The notes under the pieces were generated by a model that saw only the letters and a program-made list of their open reading frames with translations, did not search any database and was not told the origin of the DNA. 64,000 nt of DNA from Lepidonotus clava. Lineage: Eukaryota; Annelida; Polychaeta; Phyllodocida; Polynoidae. Positions within the stretch are counted from its first letter, which is position 1, and the number at the start of each line of letters is the position of its first letter. The stretch covers positions 15,534,788 through 15,598,787 of the forward strand of contig OW387136.1 of the NCBI GenBank assembly GCA_936440205.1, given 5' to 3'. Of this stretch, positions 55,601 to 62,700 are shown piece by piece. Position numbers and translations under genes: made by a program.

Positions 55601-56098
55601 CCTCGTGCGTATAAGCTTCCTTTATATGCACGAGGTCCTTTTCTATCCTCGTGTATCGAGGAAATCCTCGTGTACATAGAGTCTTCCAAGATTTCTTTGA
55701 AGTAGACTATTGGTTATATTTGAGCGATAATAAGGGCAATTGCGCTCAGCTTTGATTCAAAGTTTGAACATTTAGAAGGAGCAAACACTGTTTAACAAAA
55801 CAATTTATCAAAAATTGTTGCTGGGTTTCATATATTGATACGTTGAGTATAATAAAATGGTACAAAAAGGTGATATTCATAATTGTTGGGGATTGTAAAC
55901 TTACTTAGCAAGAACCTGAGCAAGCACCAGCTTAGCAAAAGCTGGAGTTGAGAGCTTCAACACCGCCGCTAACTCATTCATCTTATCAGCTTGTTCCTCA
56001 ATGAATGTGGAAATATTTTCACTGTCTCCCATGTTTTTCCTTTTTCCTGACGTCTGCATCTTTTCGTTTGGAGGCAGACAGCCGTGCTGGACCGACAT
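34316..56098 (-). CDS. Uncharacterised 1,369-residue protein: zinc-ribbon-like motif, two PH-like domains, three alpha/beta modules, C-terminal THAP
   Basis: Twenty-two exons, all with AG acceptors and GT donors and with every phase in agreement, give 4,110 nt. Order by residue: helical N-terminus (1-64); acidic, serine-rich linker (65-137); module 1 (about 150-270); four-cysteine motif C278/C281/C291/C294; disordered P/S/E stretch with SUMO motifs at K318 and K362; PH-like 1 (about 431-572); PH-like 2 (about 636-799); module 2 (821-972); duplicated acidic linker; module 3 (1026-1169); duplicated acidic linker; basic KKKCKNKC stretch; THAP finger (1281-1364). The PH-like parts recall those of the SENP6/SENP7/Ulp2 group, from memory only. 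THAP domains bind DNA, so a nuclear protein is likely. I know no family with this architecture. Weakest point: the last intron, which is 3.7 kb with a LINE in it. Confidence 0.8.
35531..35810. repeat. Dispersed repeat, two copies (third at 44960-45049)
   Basis: The shared core is AAAAAATGACACTATAGTGA followed by CAATTTC. The copies at 35531-35597 and 35723-35810 flank a CACTGACACTGACACTGACA stretch. The third copy lies in intron 12 of the 1,369-residue gene. It is probably part of an unrecognised transposon family. Confidence 0.65.
36056..36359 (-). CDS. Candidate first exon of an unidentified gene or gene relic
   Basis: On the minus strand an ATG at 36359 opens a 101-codon frame with protein-like composition (MLPRSRLSACLPGLLRYLML ... 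TLSDLTWRLHRYIELYTKYL ... GGYKHLDAFRTPGVK). It reaches a possible donor AAAG|GTGGGT in phase 1. GC-richer sequence lies just upstream. I do not recognise the protein. It sits inside sequence inserted into a LINE, so it may be a transduced fragment. Phase 1 does not fit the exon at 32173-32280. Confidence 0.3.
38392..38496 (-). CDS. 1,369-residue gene exon 21: basic cysteine-containing stretch
   Basis: The exon is 105 nt, phase 0, residues 1222-1256: SCSTEEGSSRPKKKCKNKCS, then TKEGHNACTPVVSAK. The KKKCKNK run could be a nuclear localisation signal. The donor is AAG|GTAAGC. Confidence 0.75.
38755..38910 (-). CDS. 1,369-residue gene exon 20: acidic linker, copy 2
   Basis: The exon is 156 nt, phase 0, residues 1170-1221, beginning WSASMDPSLDVSTALQNVSE and ending SFNDVLNE. 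It is a duplicate of exon 17 (WSAPMDPN ... NVNE). It is rich in D, E and S, probably disordered. Confidence 0.85.
39297..39440 (-). CDS. 1,369-residue gene exon 19: alpha/beta module 3, second half
   Basis: The exon is 144 nt, phase 0, residues 1122-1169: IKPGSKSLGPPDMGSSFVLN, then GEGVLFLTGVGKLYIKTDLN. It is about two thirds identical to exon 16 and homologous to exon 5. Confidence 0.9.
39842..40129 (-). CDS. 1,369-residue gene exon 18: alpha/beta module 3, first half
   Basis: The exon is 288 nt, phase 0, residues 1026-1121. Hallmarks are KTVICMVRPSTFRG, LVSTVSLNTRMAEEDVREAI and FQHLFPDQDFTFQYLQ. It is a duplicate of exon 15. Confidence 0.9.
40681..40839 (-). CDS. 1,369-residue gene exon 17: acidic linker, copy 1
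   Basis: The exon is 159 nt, phase 0, residues 973-1025: WSAPMDPNVVVSTSLPNISG, then EELPFRQEDDQDP. It is paralogous to exon 20. Confidence 0.85.
40840..42333 (-). other. Intron 16 of the 1,369-residue gene
   Basis: This is 1.5 kb with no exon or clear repeat recognised, apart from a G-rich run at 40926-40952. Confidence 0.55.
42334..42477 (-). CDS. 1,369-residue gene exon 16: alpha/beta module 2, second half
   Basis: The exon is 144 nt, phase 0, residues 925-972: MKLGSKSLGPPNVGASFIYN, then GDGVLVLIGQGKLYIQTDLD. The GSKSL ... NG.GVL.L.GQGKLYI signature defines the second half of the module. Confidence 0.9.
42523..42690 (-). mobile_element. tRNA-derived SINE-like repeat, copy 2 (internally deleted)
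   Basis: Aligns to 31509-31725 through GCTATATCA, ACTCACG, GGAAACAAC and the ends CCATC-CGCCC. It lacks most of the stretch between the pol III boxes. It lies in intron 15 of the 1,369-residue gene. Confidence 0.55.
42847..43158 (-). CDS. 1,369-residue gene exon 15: alpha/beta module 2, first half
   Basis: The exon is 312 nt, phase 0, residues 821-924: PSAPMYNTLKTKKHNPKEQG, then KTVICIVKPSTGRGG, NVALDAKMTAEEVREAIKER and FQHLSPDKDFTFQYLQ. The predicted strand-helix-strand pattern is compatible with a beta-grasp fold (inference). Confidence 0.9.
43828..43892 (-). CDS. 1,369-residue gene exon 14: short serine-rich linker
   Basis: The exon is 65 nt, entering in phase 1 and leaving in phase 0, residues 799-820: TFLMTGSSANSSMLPVQSPV, then SR. 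It is needed to restore the frame between exons 13 and 15. Confidence 0.7.
44097..44380 (-). repeat. About nine 32-bp tandem repeats resembling the exon 13 donor
   Basis: Degenerate units such as AACTAACTTAGTGTGCTTTC plus TTTGACA, or AACTAACCTAGTGTACTGTC plus TCTGACA, recur about every 32 bp. The same sequence (AACTTACTTAGCGTGCTGTC, then GTTGACC) spans the real exon 13/intron 13 boundary at 44669-44695. Some units keep donor-like sequence on the minus strand (CTAG|GTGAGT). Confidence 0.75.
44676..44846 (-). CDS. 1,369-residue gene exon 13: end of PH-like domain 2
   Basis: The exon is 171 nt, phase 1 in and phase 1 out, residues 742-798: ERQRYLILYLRKMTGKQKEN, then LKRLKQESLQSSKVLLSDSD, then PHEVLKATFG. 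It has the same length and phase as the paralogous exon 63141-63311 and is about 45% identical over 50 residues by eye. Confidence 0.9.
45241..45412. mobile_element. hAT-like MITE, copy 2
   Basis: A 172-bp inverted copy of the element at 3874-4045, with ends CAGGGATG and TACATCCCTG and shared internal motifs. No clean target duplication is visible here. It lies in intron 12 of the 1,369-residue gene. Confidence 0.65.
45485..45667 (-). CDS. 1,369-residue gene exon 12: middle of PH-like domain 2
   Basis: The exon is 183 nt, phase 1 in and out, residues 681-741: RYDQPRAFEVYEDELKCCVI, then FCGTVNAMLLSSTPAFAERV, then RRDLDLK and MTYDVNSE. The same pattern (FEVFEEEL, PTSAFGQRVR, TYDTNSK) recurs at 63836-64000. 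Confidence 0.9.
45915..46781. mobile_element. piggyBac-like non-autonomous element with TTAA ends
   Basis: The left end TTAACCCCTTCCACCC and the right end, reverse-complemented as TTAACCCCTTCAACCC, are matching inverted repeats bounded by TTAA, the piggyBac target. The 867 bp hold no coding frame. The right end lies 15 bp from the exon 11 donor. Confidence 0.6.
46797..46931 (-). CDS. 1,369-residue gene exon 11: start of PH-like domain 2
   Basis: The exon is 135 nt, phase 1 in and out, residues 636-680: VCKGVCLDCRLVQVGSLTCE, then SDQPVVLKVHQGSQLVIQFE, then VKGP. Strand-rich, like the first strands of a PH/GRAM barrel. The donor is CCAT|GTAAGT. Confidence 0.85.
47291..47438 (-). CDS. 1,369-residue gene exon 10: linker between PH-like domains
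   Basis: The exon is 148 nt, phase 0 in and phase 1 out, residues 587-635: LKKTTLLSGSKDKLNESMYT, then DSEPFLVIQPRNPLYTCYTV, then PPLISQETV. Confidence 0.85.
47439..48015 (-). other. Intron 9 of the 1,369-residue gene
   Basis: 577 bp with nothing recognised. Confidence 0.6.
48016..48055 (-). CDS. 1,369-residue gene exon 9: 40-nt microexon
   Basis: Acceptor GATTATTTACAG and donor ACACAG|GTGAGT. It enters in phase 2 and leaves in phase 0, encoding RTGGKQIGSSKRTQ (residues 573-586). Without it exon 8 cannot join exon 10 without an immediate stop, so it is needed for the frame and probably constitutive. Confidence 0.75.
48488..48650 (-). CDS. 1,369-residue gene exon 8: end of PH-like domain 1
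   Basis: The exon is 163 nt, phase 1 in and phase 2 out, residues 519-572: EKNRYIAVFPKSLTWQEGEL, then IQVCFKVMKAKSRSHFFPID, then MGTAIDILYGRNT. The RYIAVFPKSLT motif corresponds to RYLILYLRKMT in PH-like 2. The donor is AAG|GTAGCA. Confidence 0.85.
49047..49214 (-). CDS. 1,369-residue gene exon 7: middle of PH-like domain 1
   Basis: The exon is 168 nt, phase 1 in and out, residues 463-518: RTGSPLRMEAKHIMFCKAHL, then GVVHPVLFVALDTASIRKIQ, then MTYGVAEEDFSEKDA. VLFVALDTASIRKIQ aligns with AMLLSSTPAFAERVR of PH-like 2. Confidence 0.88.
49659..50235 (-). CDS. 1,369-residue gene exon 6: four-cysteine motif, SUMO motifs, start of PH-like 1
   Basis: The exon is 577 nt, phase 0 in and phase 1 out, residues 271-462. 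C278-x2-C281-x9-C291-x2-C294 (CAHCSSLTQDQQKCDQCG) looks like a zinc ribbon or rubredoxin-like knuckle pair. TVKEEPQSP fits the phosphorylation-dependent SUMO motif (K318), and TVKTE fits the plain motif (K362). A disordered S/P stretch follows. EQVRAGSCRLMSDTKVTIAG, then DRVVIAHP, open PH-like 1. Confidence 0.92.
50587..50736 (-). CDS. 1,369-residue gene exon 5: alpha/beta module 1, second half
   Basis: The exon is 150 nt, phase 0, residues 221-270: MKPGNKSLQRVTDLNSCDGE, then EVLKASDQGPIYICSPLEPN. Diverged homologue of exons 16 and 19 (PG.KSL ... QG.IYI). Confidence 0.88.
51105..51353 (-). CDS. 1,369-residue gene exon 4: alpha/beta module 1, first half
   Basis: The exon is 249 nt, phase 0, residues 138-220. 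A basic TPKRKRKKLLP start (possible nuclear localisation signal) is followed by EVICIKCTAGCHDDL and then VGTIEVARSMSAEEVSSCIT, then HCFAKFFPKGTSEFHLLK. Homologous to exons 15 and 18. Confidence 0.88.
51650..51790 (-). CDS. 1,369-residue gene exon 3: serine/acidic linker
   Basis: The exon is 141 nt, phase 0, residues 91-137: DEVQDKKETFRSRPSTSGDL, then TSPREGSADEPWPSEESRHN. The composition is disordered. Confidence 0.82.
52284..52359 (-). CDS. 1,369-residue gene exon 2: acidic linker
   Basis: The exon is 76 nt, phase 2 in and phase 0 out, residues 65-90: LNDCDPEETAKGEDDEAGDA, then GKDIK. The donor is AAG|GTAACA. Confidence 0.75.
53117..53273. repeat. Foldback hairpin with CACGAGG motifs
   Basis: GTAGAAAACGACCTCGTGCA, TATAACACCCTATTATATG and CACGAGGTCCTTCTCA on the left are mirrored at 53214-53273, with a few extra bases in the right arm. 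ATGCACGAGG or its complement recurs inside each arm and again at 55627-55637. MITE-like. Confidence 0.8.
53672..55336. mobile_element. 1.66-kb foldback element with inverted 25-bp arrays
   Basis: The ends at 53672-53771 and 55223-55336 are inverted repeats of about 100 bp sharing GGGCCGTTCGCCCACTATC, TATATCCCCCGGGTATGCA and CAGCCAATCAGA. Inside, 53940-54360 is an array of units like TATACCCAGGGTATGGAGGG, and 54575-54870 (more loosely to 55030) is the same array inverted (CCATACCCTGGGTATACTAC). A middle spacer holds scattered units. Foldback elements of this design are known in insects. No transposase frame is present. Confidence 0.8.
55905..56098 (-). CDS. 1,369-residue gene exon 1: start codon and N-terminus
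   Basis: The exon is 194 nt from ATG (56098) to the donor GCTAA|GTAAGT (phase 2). It encodes residues 1-64: MSVQHGCLPPNEKMQTSGKR, then KNMGDSENISTFIEEQADKM, then NELAAVLKLSTPAFAKLVLA. This start was chosen as the first ATG of an open frame that ends in a consensus donor and matches exon 2. A predicted helix spans about residues 30-64. Confidence 0.72.
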
Positions 56099-56330
56099 CT
56101 TGGTCTCACATCTGTTGACTCTCGTTGACTGTTATTGTGGTTCTTGTTTCCTGGCTAGGTGGCGCCACTAAACGTGCGATACTCTGGATCGACGTCAGGT
56201 GGCGTTACTATTTCGCGCCACGACGTCGAGTTTAGTCTGTTGCAGTCAGACCCACTGTTTCCTACAGTGGTTATGTAAGAGTTAAGTAGGTCAGGGACGG
56301 ACTACATCGAGTTCAAAGTCGTCGACTTCA
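56099..56330 (-). promoter_or_regulatory. Candidate promoter of the 1,369-residue gene
   Basis: GC- and CpG-richer sequence lies just upstream of the start codon. It includes an E2F-like TTTCGCGC (56211-56218) and repeated GACGTC. No TATA box is obvious. Based on position and motifs only. Confidence 0.3.
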
Positions 56331-56739
56331 CCACTTTACATACACTGTCCCCATGCCCATTCTTTACTCCTTCCTATGCTGAAAATTCCAGTGCCAGGGA
56401 ACTATCAGCAATGTAGGAAGGGGAGGGGGAATACCACAAAATTCTTCTTTTTTTCTTCTTTTTTTTTCTTTTTTTTAATAAATGAAGTTATTTATGAGAT
56501 ACGGTATTACTATTATAACAATCACTATTAGAAACAATTACTCTCTTCAACATAAAAACAGAAATAGCTATTGATTTCGAAGGGGTCACACAGCAGATAA
56601 ACAAAAGCTAGTGCCAAATAGAAAGATAGCGAGGCGGTTAGTAGCCTGCGACGCAAGCCCCTCCACGGAATGGCAAAAATACTTTGTCTAGGCGGAGAGG
56701 GGTATGGGTCTAGACCCTTAAAATCAACAGGGCGACAGG

Positions 56740-56980
56740 GGCATTCGACAGGGCGACAGGGCCGTATTTTAAAATTTGACAAGGGACATGGGACTCTAGT
56801 GACAAATGACATGGCCCTTTTTCTTAAATTTGACGTGCGACACATATGGGCTTTAAAAAGCAAGTTACAAATGACAGGATTATTTCTTAAATTCGACAAG
56901 GGACATTGGTCTAAACTGAAATATAGGGACATGGGGACAGTGCCGTTTTTTAAATTTAACAAGGGACATGGGACACCCCC
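56740..56980. repeat. Degenerate tandem repeat
   Basis: TTTAAATTTGACAAGGGACA-like units recur roughly every 60 bp (four to five diverged copies). The apparent frame KFDKGHGT is a by-product of the repeat, not a gene. Confidence 0.6.
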
Positions 56981-59643
56981 CCCCCCCATCCATACCCTTA
57001 AGGGTCGCGGGTGTCTGTCTTTGTTTCCCACGCCAACCTACTTATACGTTTTGATTGATATTACTCTATCAATTTTGAGGCAATCCTAAATGTTACGCCT
57101 GTATATAATTGCAACGGGCCTCGCAGCCAGGAAAGGAAACTTATTTTACAAACATTTTACCCAACGAAATCCCTTCTATCAAGTATTATGAGAAATAGAT
57201 CTGATATCATAACTTGGCTGTTTTACTGCAGTATTAAGACTGTTAGATTCAGATGCCAACAAATATATGATCCAGAGATCTTTGACTCTTGACGGTCAAA
57301 ACACTACAACACTGCAAACAGATTGTGGATGATAAGACAACTTAAATCATAGTTCACCATAAAAAAATATTTATTTTCTTCCTGATAACATGATTTTTAC
57401 ATAGCGTTTACAATTTCCTAGATGGTTTTACAAGACAAAAAATTAAATGCAACAGTGTTATTCCAAATACGGTTTTAACCATTACAATATAACATCCTGT
57501 ACACGCCGATAATCATACACTGTACACAAAGAACCACCCTAACTGCTTTTTTGACCACAATTGGCCAAGTATAGCCGGCCTATATGTGTATCAGGAGAGT
57601 ACGGGTATACATCTTAAAACTAGTTGTGACACTTGGGTTATTTTGCGTAACAGCCAATGTATTACTTTAGATTTTATAAAATGCTCGTTTTAACATTTCT
57701 CCTATATCATTTAATACCATATTGTGACATGAATAGACCAGATGAACTTCAGCAGTCTAATATTAGTAGTAATTGTAAATGTCACCATATATACAACTAT
57801 TTACACCCCATGTGCACGCAGGCGCACCACACACTTGAATTGAAGACTAGGGTCAAAAATATGTGATTATCTGTGTAATATATACATTGGTAGGATTATT
57901 TTCTAATTGTATCAGGCACAGAATTTTTTTATTTATACTGTCTTCTAGAGTTTCTACCAGTCTGTAATAAAACACTCTAAATATAAAAATCTATCTCTCC
58001 CAAGACTGTTCCAACGACAATAGAAATATGTATGTGACATAGAAACTTCATTTGACAATATAAAAGAATCAACGATTCTGGTGGGTTGATGAGCGGAGTT
58101 AACAATAGATATGCAAGTCCTCACTGACCTACATTTACTTTCTAACATAGACCAGAAGGGTATATGTTATTTTCTTCGTTTTTGATAAGTAGAGATTACT
58201 GATATTTTTCTATCAATCCAAAACAAAAACGTAGCCCAGAAAACTATTGACGTAAAATTAAATCTCCCAACTGTCCTATGAGCACTAGTATTGTTCCACA
58301 ATACTCAAATATTTATATTCATTTAACAAAGATCTATTTTAACCCATGTGATACTAAGAGAAAGTTACATTTATGACAGAACAATATACATTAGATTTAG
58401 CTATCTTAGTACATTATCTGACTTTGCATGTCGTTATTTGAAATAGTACATTAATTTTCTGTAAAGGGACATGCATCACAAATTCGGCAGACTGACCTTG
58501 GAAAACGAATTCAACTACCGGAACTGTCTTTTACAAAAAAGAAATCATTATTCGAGTTTTTTTGTACTCGAGAAACTTGTAACATCAGAGTTATAATTCT
58601 CACTCACAATACACAGTATTTTGTGACTGCAGTAGTCATCAATGTTATAATCTATAGTGTTATAATCATCCCATGGATTCTATCACGTTCACACCTAGGT
58701 CATAGTATATTTTGTTTTCCAAAATATGCATTGAGATATCCTGTTGCTACAAAAGACCAGATAATTCACACACTAAAATAAAACACCCTCTATCTCCCCG
58801 TCCAGACAAGTTACCCGGACACATTTTCACTTTGTATACCAATAAATAAAATCGGGCTGATAATGACGTTAACTTTCTTCGCCACAACCCTGATAATCAG
58901 GTAAATAATTGTTAAATGAACTTATACGAGATATTCAGGTTAATAATGTGAACTCTTGGGCTGGTGGCAGTCTGTGGAGTCAACTGTAGCTGATGGTCTC
59001 ATGTAAGGGTTACATTCATGATTCTTTTTCTTTGGACGCACATTTTATACCATACAATAAATTATGTGAGCTTCGTTTTCTCTAAGCTAAACACCCAAAA
59101 TGAGTATACTGTGCTCAGTCCATTCCCGATGGCCCTTAAAATCAACGGGCAACCACTCTGCACTTAGAACATCCTTTGTTGCCTTTGATCTCATTTAATG
59201 CCTCTCTGGGCTAGGGCATAAGCGGTGTCCTTCGGAATAATCTCAGCTGCCGTTCTCCGATCTAAGCGGCTATTTGCTGTAAGATGCTTCCGCCTTCCTT
59301 TTACGATTTGTTTTAGGTCTTTTTTCAGACTGACTGAAAGGGTATATTTCCTAGGCTATTTGTTTGTGAATCAACATAGCTCAGTGCATTTGCCTTTCAT
59401 TCAAACAAGTCCTTGTAGTCAAACCTCTCACCAGTCTGTATATTACAGTTTATTATCAAGATTCTGAGTGCTCTGCAGGCGTCCGAACCAAACAGCACCT
59501 CAGTAATAAAAAGTCTCTCGGTGGCTGTACTGTCCCACTGACGTCCCCCTCATGACGTCATAGTCGTCATGACGTCACAGCCACGCGGGCTGATGTCAGG
59601 CTGTGTCGGGCCAGGGCAGGCCCCACTCCGGGCTGGCGGTCGG
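56981..59643. other. Intergenic spacer between the two minus-strand genes
   Basis: AT-rich, no exon recognised. It includes the presumed 3' UTR of the SP-RING gene, with AATAAA on the minus strand at 59449-59454, about 190 bp past the stop. Confidence 0.6.
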
Positions 59644-59785
59644 TCAAGAGGCGGTGGTGGAGGGCGTAGCGCCCGCTGTATTGCCCGCGGCAGTCTGTTT
59701 CTGGATGTACTCCTTCAGCTCCAGGTTGTTCTCCAGGTCCTCCACGGTGAGCGGCACCTGGTTACCGCAGCCTGCGTATGGACAT
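59644..59785 (-). CDS. SP-RING gene last exon: end of SP-RING
   Basis: The exon is 142 nt, phase 2 in, ending in TGA. It encodes CPYAGCGNQVPLTVEDLENN, then LELKEYIQKQTAAG, and an A/T-rich tail. It carries the last two zinc cysteines and the helix typical of NSE2. The acceptor is TTTTTCCCAAATAG. Confidence 0.9.
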
Positions 59786-62700
59786 CTATTTGGGAAAAAT
59801 TGGGGAGAAATCAGTTTAAATCCATCTTACGTTGACATTTTTTGTTTGAAAAATTATTTCTAGGGCTTTTAGGGCCCAGAATTTCTGTTTTTCCCTCCTT
59901 CACATCTTACGTTTACTTCTTCAAGACTTTGGCCACCTCAGTCAAATAAAATCTGTAATTACAGCCTCGGAAAAAACAGGGAATTATGTGAATTTCATCC
60001 ACTATTATGTGGCTTCTTTTTCAGAAAGAGTGATTTACATTAGCAACACAGAAACAATTAGCCAAATGTTTAGATGAAGTTCTGACAAAGCCAAAGACCT
60101 TCATTTACAAAAATAACATTTCATAGTTTGCTCTAATTTAAATTTAGGAACTTTTTTCTATCCCCCCACCCCTCTTTTTTCCCCTTTTATAACAAATTTG
60201 TATATCAAAACTTACTTTGCTGTTTTGTCCGTTCCCTTGGCTCGTCGTCGTGCGATGAAGTCAATGATGGCCATCTTTTCATAATTGTGGTTACAGTTTT
60301 TGTTGCGAACGGGTTCTTTCATGACTTGCTGCGTGTAGGGGCATTTGATGGTTAACTCCTCTGACGTCATGATGACGTCATCGTCGTCGTCGTCAGCCGC
60401 TGGGGGCGTGTGGTCTACTGTGGCTATCTCCAAAGCCAGGGATTCCTGTTGGCAAGAGGCATTACATAAAAATGATCATTCGGGTAAAGTGCACCAACGA
60501 GATCATGATAAAACTTTGACTGTTAACGACCTTTGATATAACCTTAATTGACCCTGAGTTGTAAAGCCCCATCACCTACTCCATTTGAGAACCGCGGGGG
60601 ACGTTTGAGGGGGGCCATATTATGACCCAAGGCAAAAGCTCGAGGGTTTTATCACCCGCATGGCCGAGAAGCGGTACGTACAAGGGGTGACGCATAGTTA
60701 CTGGCTGTATGTACCACTCCTTGTTCACAGCATTTTCATTCAATTTTTAATCTTGCTAGGGTGATAAGATATAGAAGACCCATTGGGGTCTTCTACTAGT
60801 ACGATCCCCATGGGCTGTGTGGCCACCGGAGGACGCCTATAAAGGTTTTTCTATATTTGGGCTTGTTTTACGTCGTGTCTCAAGACATAATACAAGCTAA
60901 GCGGTCACGGCTCTATAGAGCTGTAGAGCACAGCTCCAAAAATAGGCGATCGCAGTATATGACCATGTCCAAGCGTTGCCGGAAGCGTCGCCGGAAGCGT
61001 CGCCGGAAGCGTCACCGGAAGCGCCACCATAGGCCTCCATAATAATAAGCAACCACCGGGAGCGTCGCCGGGAGCGTCGCCGGAAGCGTCGCCGGAAGCG
61101 TCGCCGGAAGCGTCGCCGGAAGCGTCGCCGGAAGCGTCGCCGGAAGCGTCGCCGGAAGCGTCGCCGGAAGCGTAAGTGTAGGCCTCCTTTGATGCCTTGC
61201 TTACACTACATTTATATCATTATATCTTTGCATAGCGAAAGGCATCAAAAAGTGTCGCCGGAAGCGTCGCCGGAAGCGTCGCTGGAAGTGTCGCCGGAAG
61301 CGCCACCATAGGCCTCCATAATAATAAGCAACCACCGGGAGCGTCGCCGGGAGCGTTGCCGGAAGCGTCGCCGGGAGCGTCGCCGGGAGCGTCGCCGGAA
61401 GCGTCGCCGGGAGCGTCGCCGGAAGCGTCGCCAGAAGCGTCGCCGGAAGCGTCGCCGGAAGCGTCGCCGGAAGCGTCGCCGGAAGCGTAAGTGTAGGCCT
61501 CCTTTGATGCCTTGCTTACACTACATTTATATCATTATATCTTTGCATAGCGCAAGGCATCAAAAAGGGTTGAATGAGTCTCCAATAAATAATTGTCAAT
61601 CAACAAACAACCCCCAGTGCAGAGCCCTACATTTCCCCCGGTGATGCAAGACCACAATCAGAAATCCTACCACATTGCCTCCCACAATCCATTGGGAACT
61701 ATTCTGTGTGGCTGCCCCACCCACCAGTGAAAAACCCAACATTTCACTCACTGATGCAATACCACCATCCAATATCCCTACACATTGCCTCCCAGCATGC
61801 TGTAGTCAGTACAACACTTTCTGTACCCAACTTTCTGTGCCTATTTCTCAGCAATGACTCACACCATACCTTATTGGCTCTATTACAGGTTACACTTCAC
61901 CATTATCAATACATATCACCCAAAAAAAGTAAAATCTACTGATAATGCCAATGCAACAAACACTTACAAACTTTCTCTTTTTTCAGCATGCAATCTGCTG
62001 ATATCCAGCCTAGAACAAACACCACCCCCCTCCATTAGTCACCACCAGTCTGTGGCCGCCGGCACCAAGCTGACCTCATCCCAAAATAAAGGTGACTCAG
62101 ACCTCACGCTCCTCCCCATTACAAAAGAAAGGCGATCACTGTAAGTGATCGCCTATCTAATAATTATATAGAAGACTGGTACTTATCATCTAAATAAAAC
62201 CCTTATTGTACATATACTCACCAATGAGCTAATGTTAGGTGTTCCGTTTGATGCACGGTTAGCGCCCAAGTAGTCTGTAATTTTCTGTTGAATTTCTGCC
62301 AAGAAAAAAACAATATTCATTCTGAGCACAACTGATTAGAAATAGAATAACTGAACAAAGATTATTACAAGCAGTAGATATTTGATGACATATTTGATGA
62401 GTGAATCATCTAATACATTTCCACGATGTCTACTAATAAGTAAAGGATTGGTGTACTCCAAACTAGCTAAAGGCCTTTATGCTTTCATAGAAAAGGCAGA
62501 ATAGAAAAGAGAAAGATAAATATTTTGATACACCCCTTTTTACCTATGCAGTCAGGCATGCCAGCTCTTTAGTAAGTACCTTTTTTTCCTACAGGTTTTC
62601 ATGTACTTTTTCGACAAAATAAGTCAAAATTAATCTACAAGTGCATAAAATACTGTAAATCTTCGCCCCAGATTAAAAGTGGTTCTCAAAGGACCCACAG

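Larger units (their letters stand above)
52360..55904 (-). other. Intron 1 of the 1,369-residue gene, carrying foldback repeats
   Basis: 3.5 kb, mostly repeats: a hairpin with CCTCGTGCAT motifs (53117-53273), a foldback element (53672-55336), and a stretch of GGGGTATGAGG-type repeats and CACGAGGT motifs (55400-55680). Exons 1 and 2 are phase-compatible across it. Confidence 0.75.

Noticed and set aside
56670-57089. 139-codon frame with repeated KFDKGHGT
   Set aside because: It is explained by a degenerate tandem repeat and shows no homology I recognise.
60857-61042. Arginine/lysine-rich frame (RKRR)n that could pass for a protamine-like peptide
   Set aside because: It is the 12-bp minisatellite read in one frame; the array lies in an intron of the opposite-strand gene.
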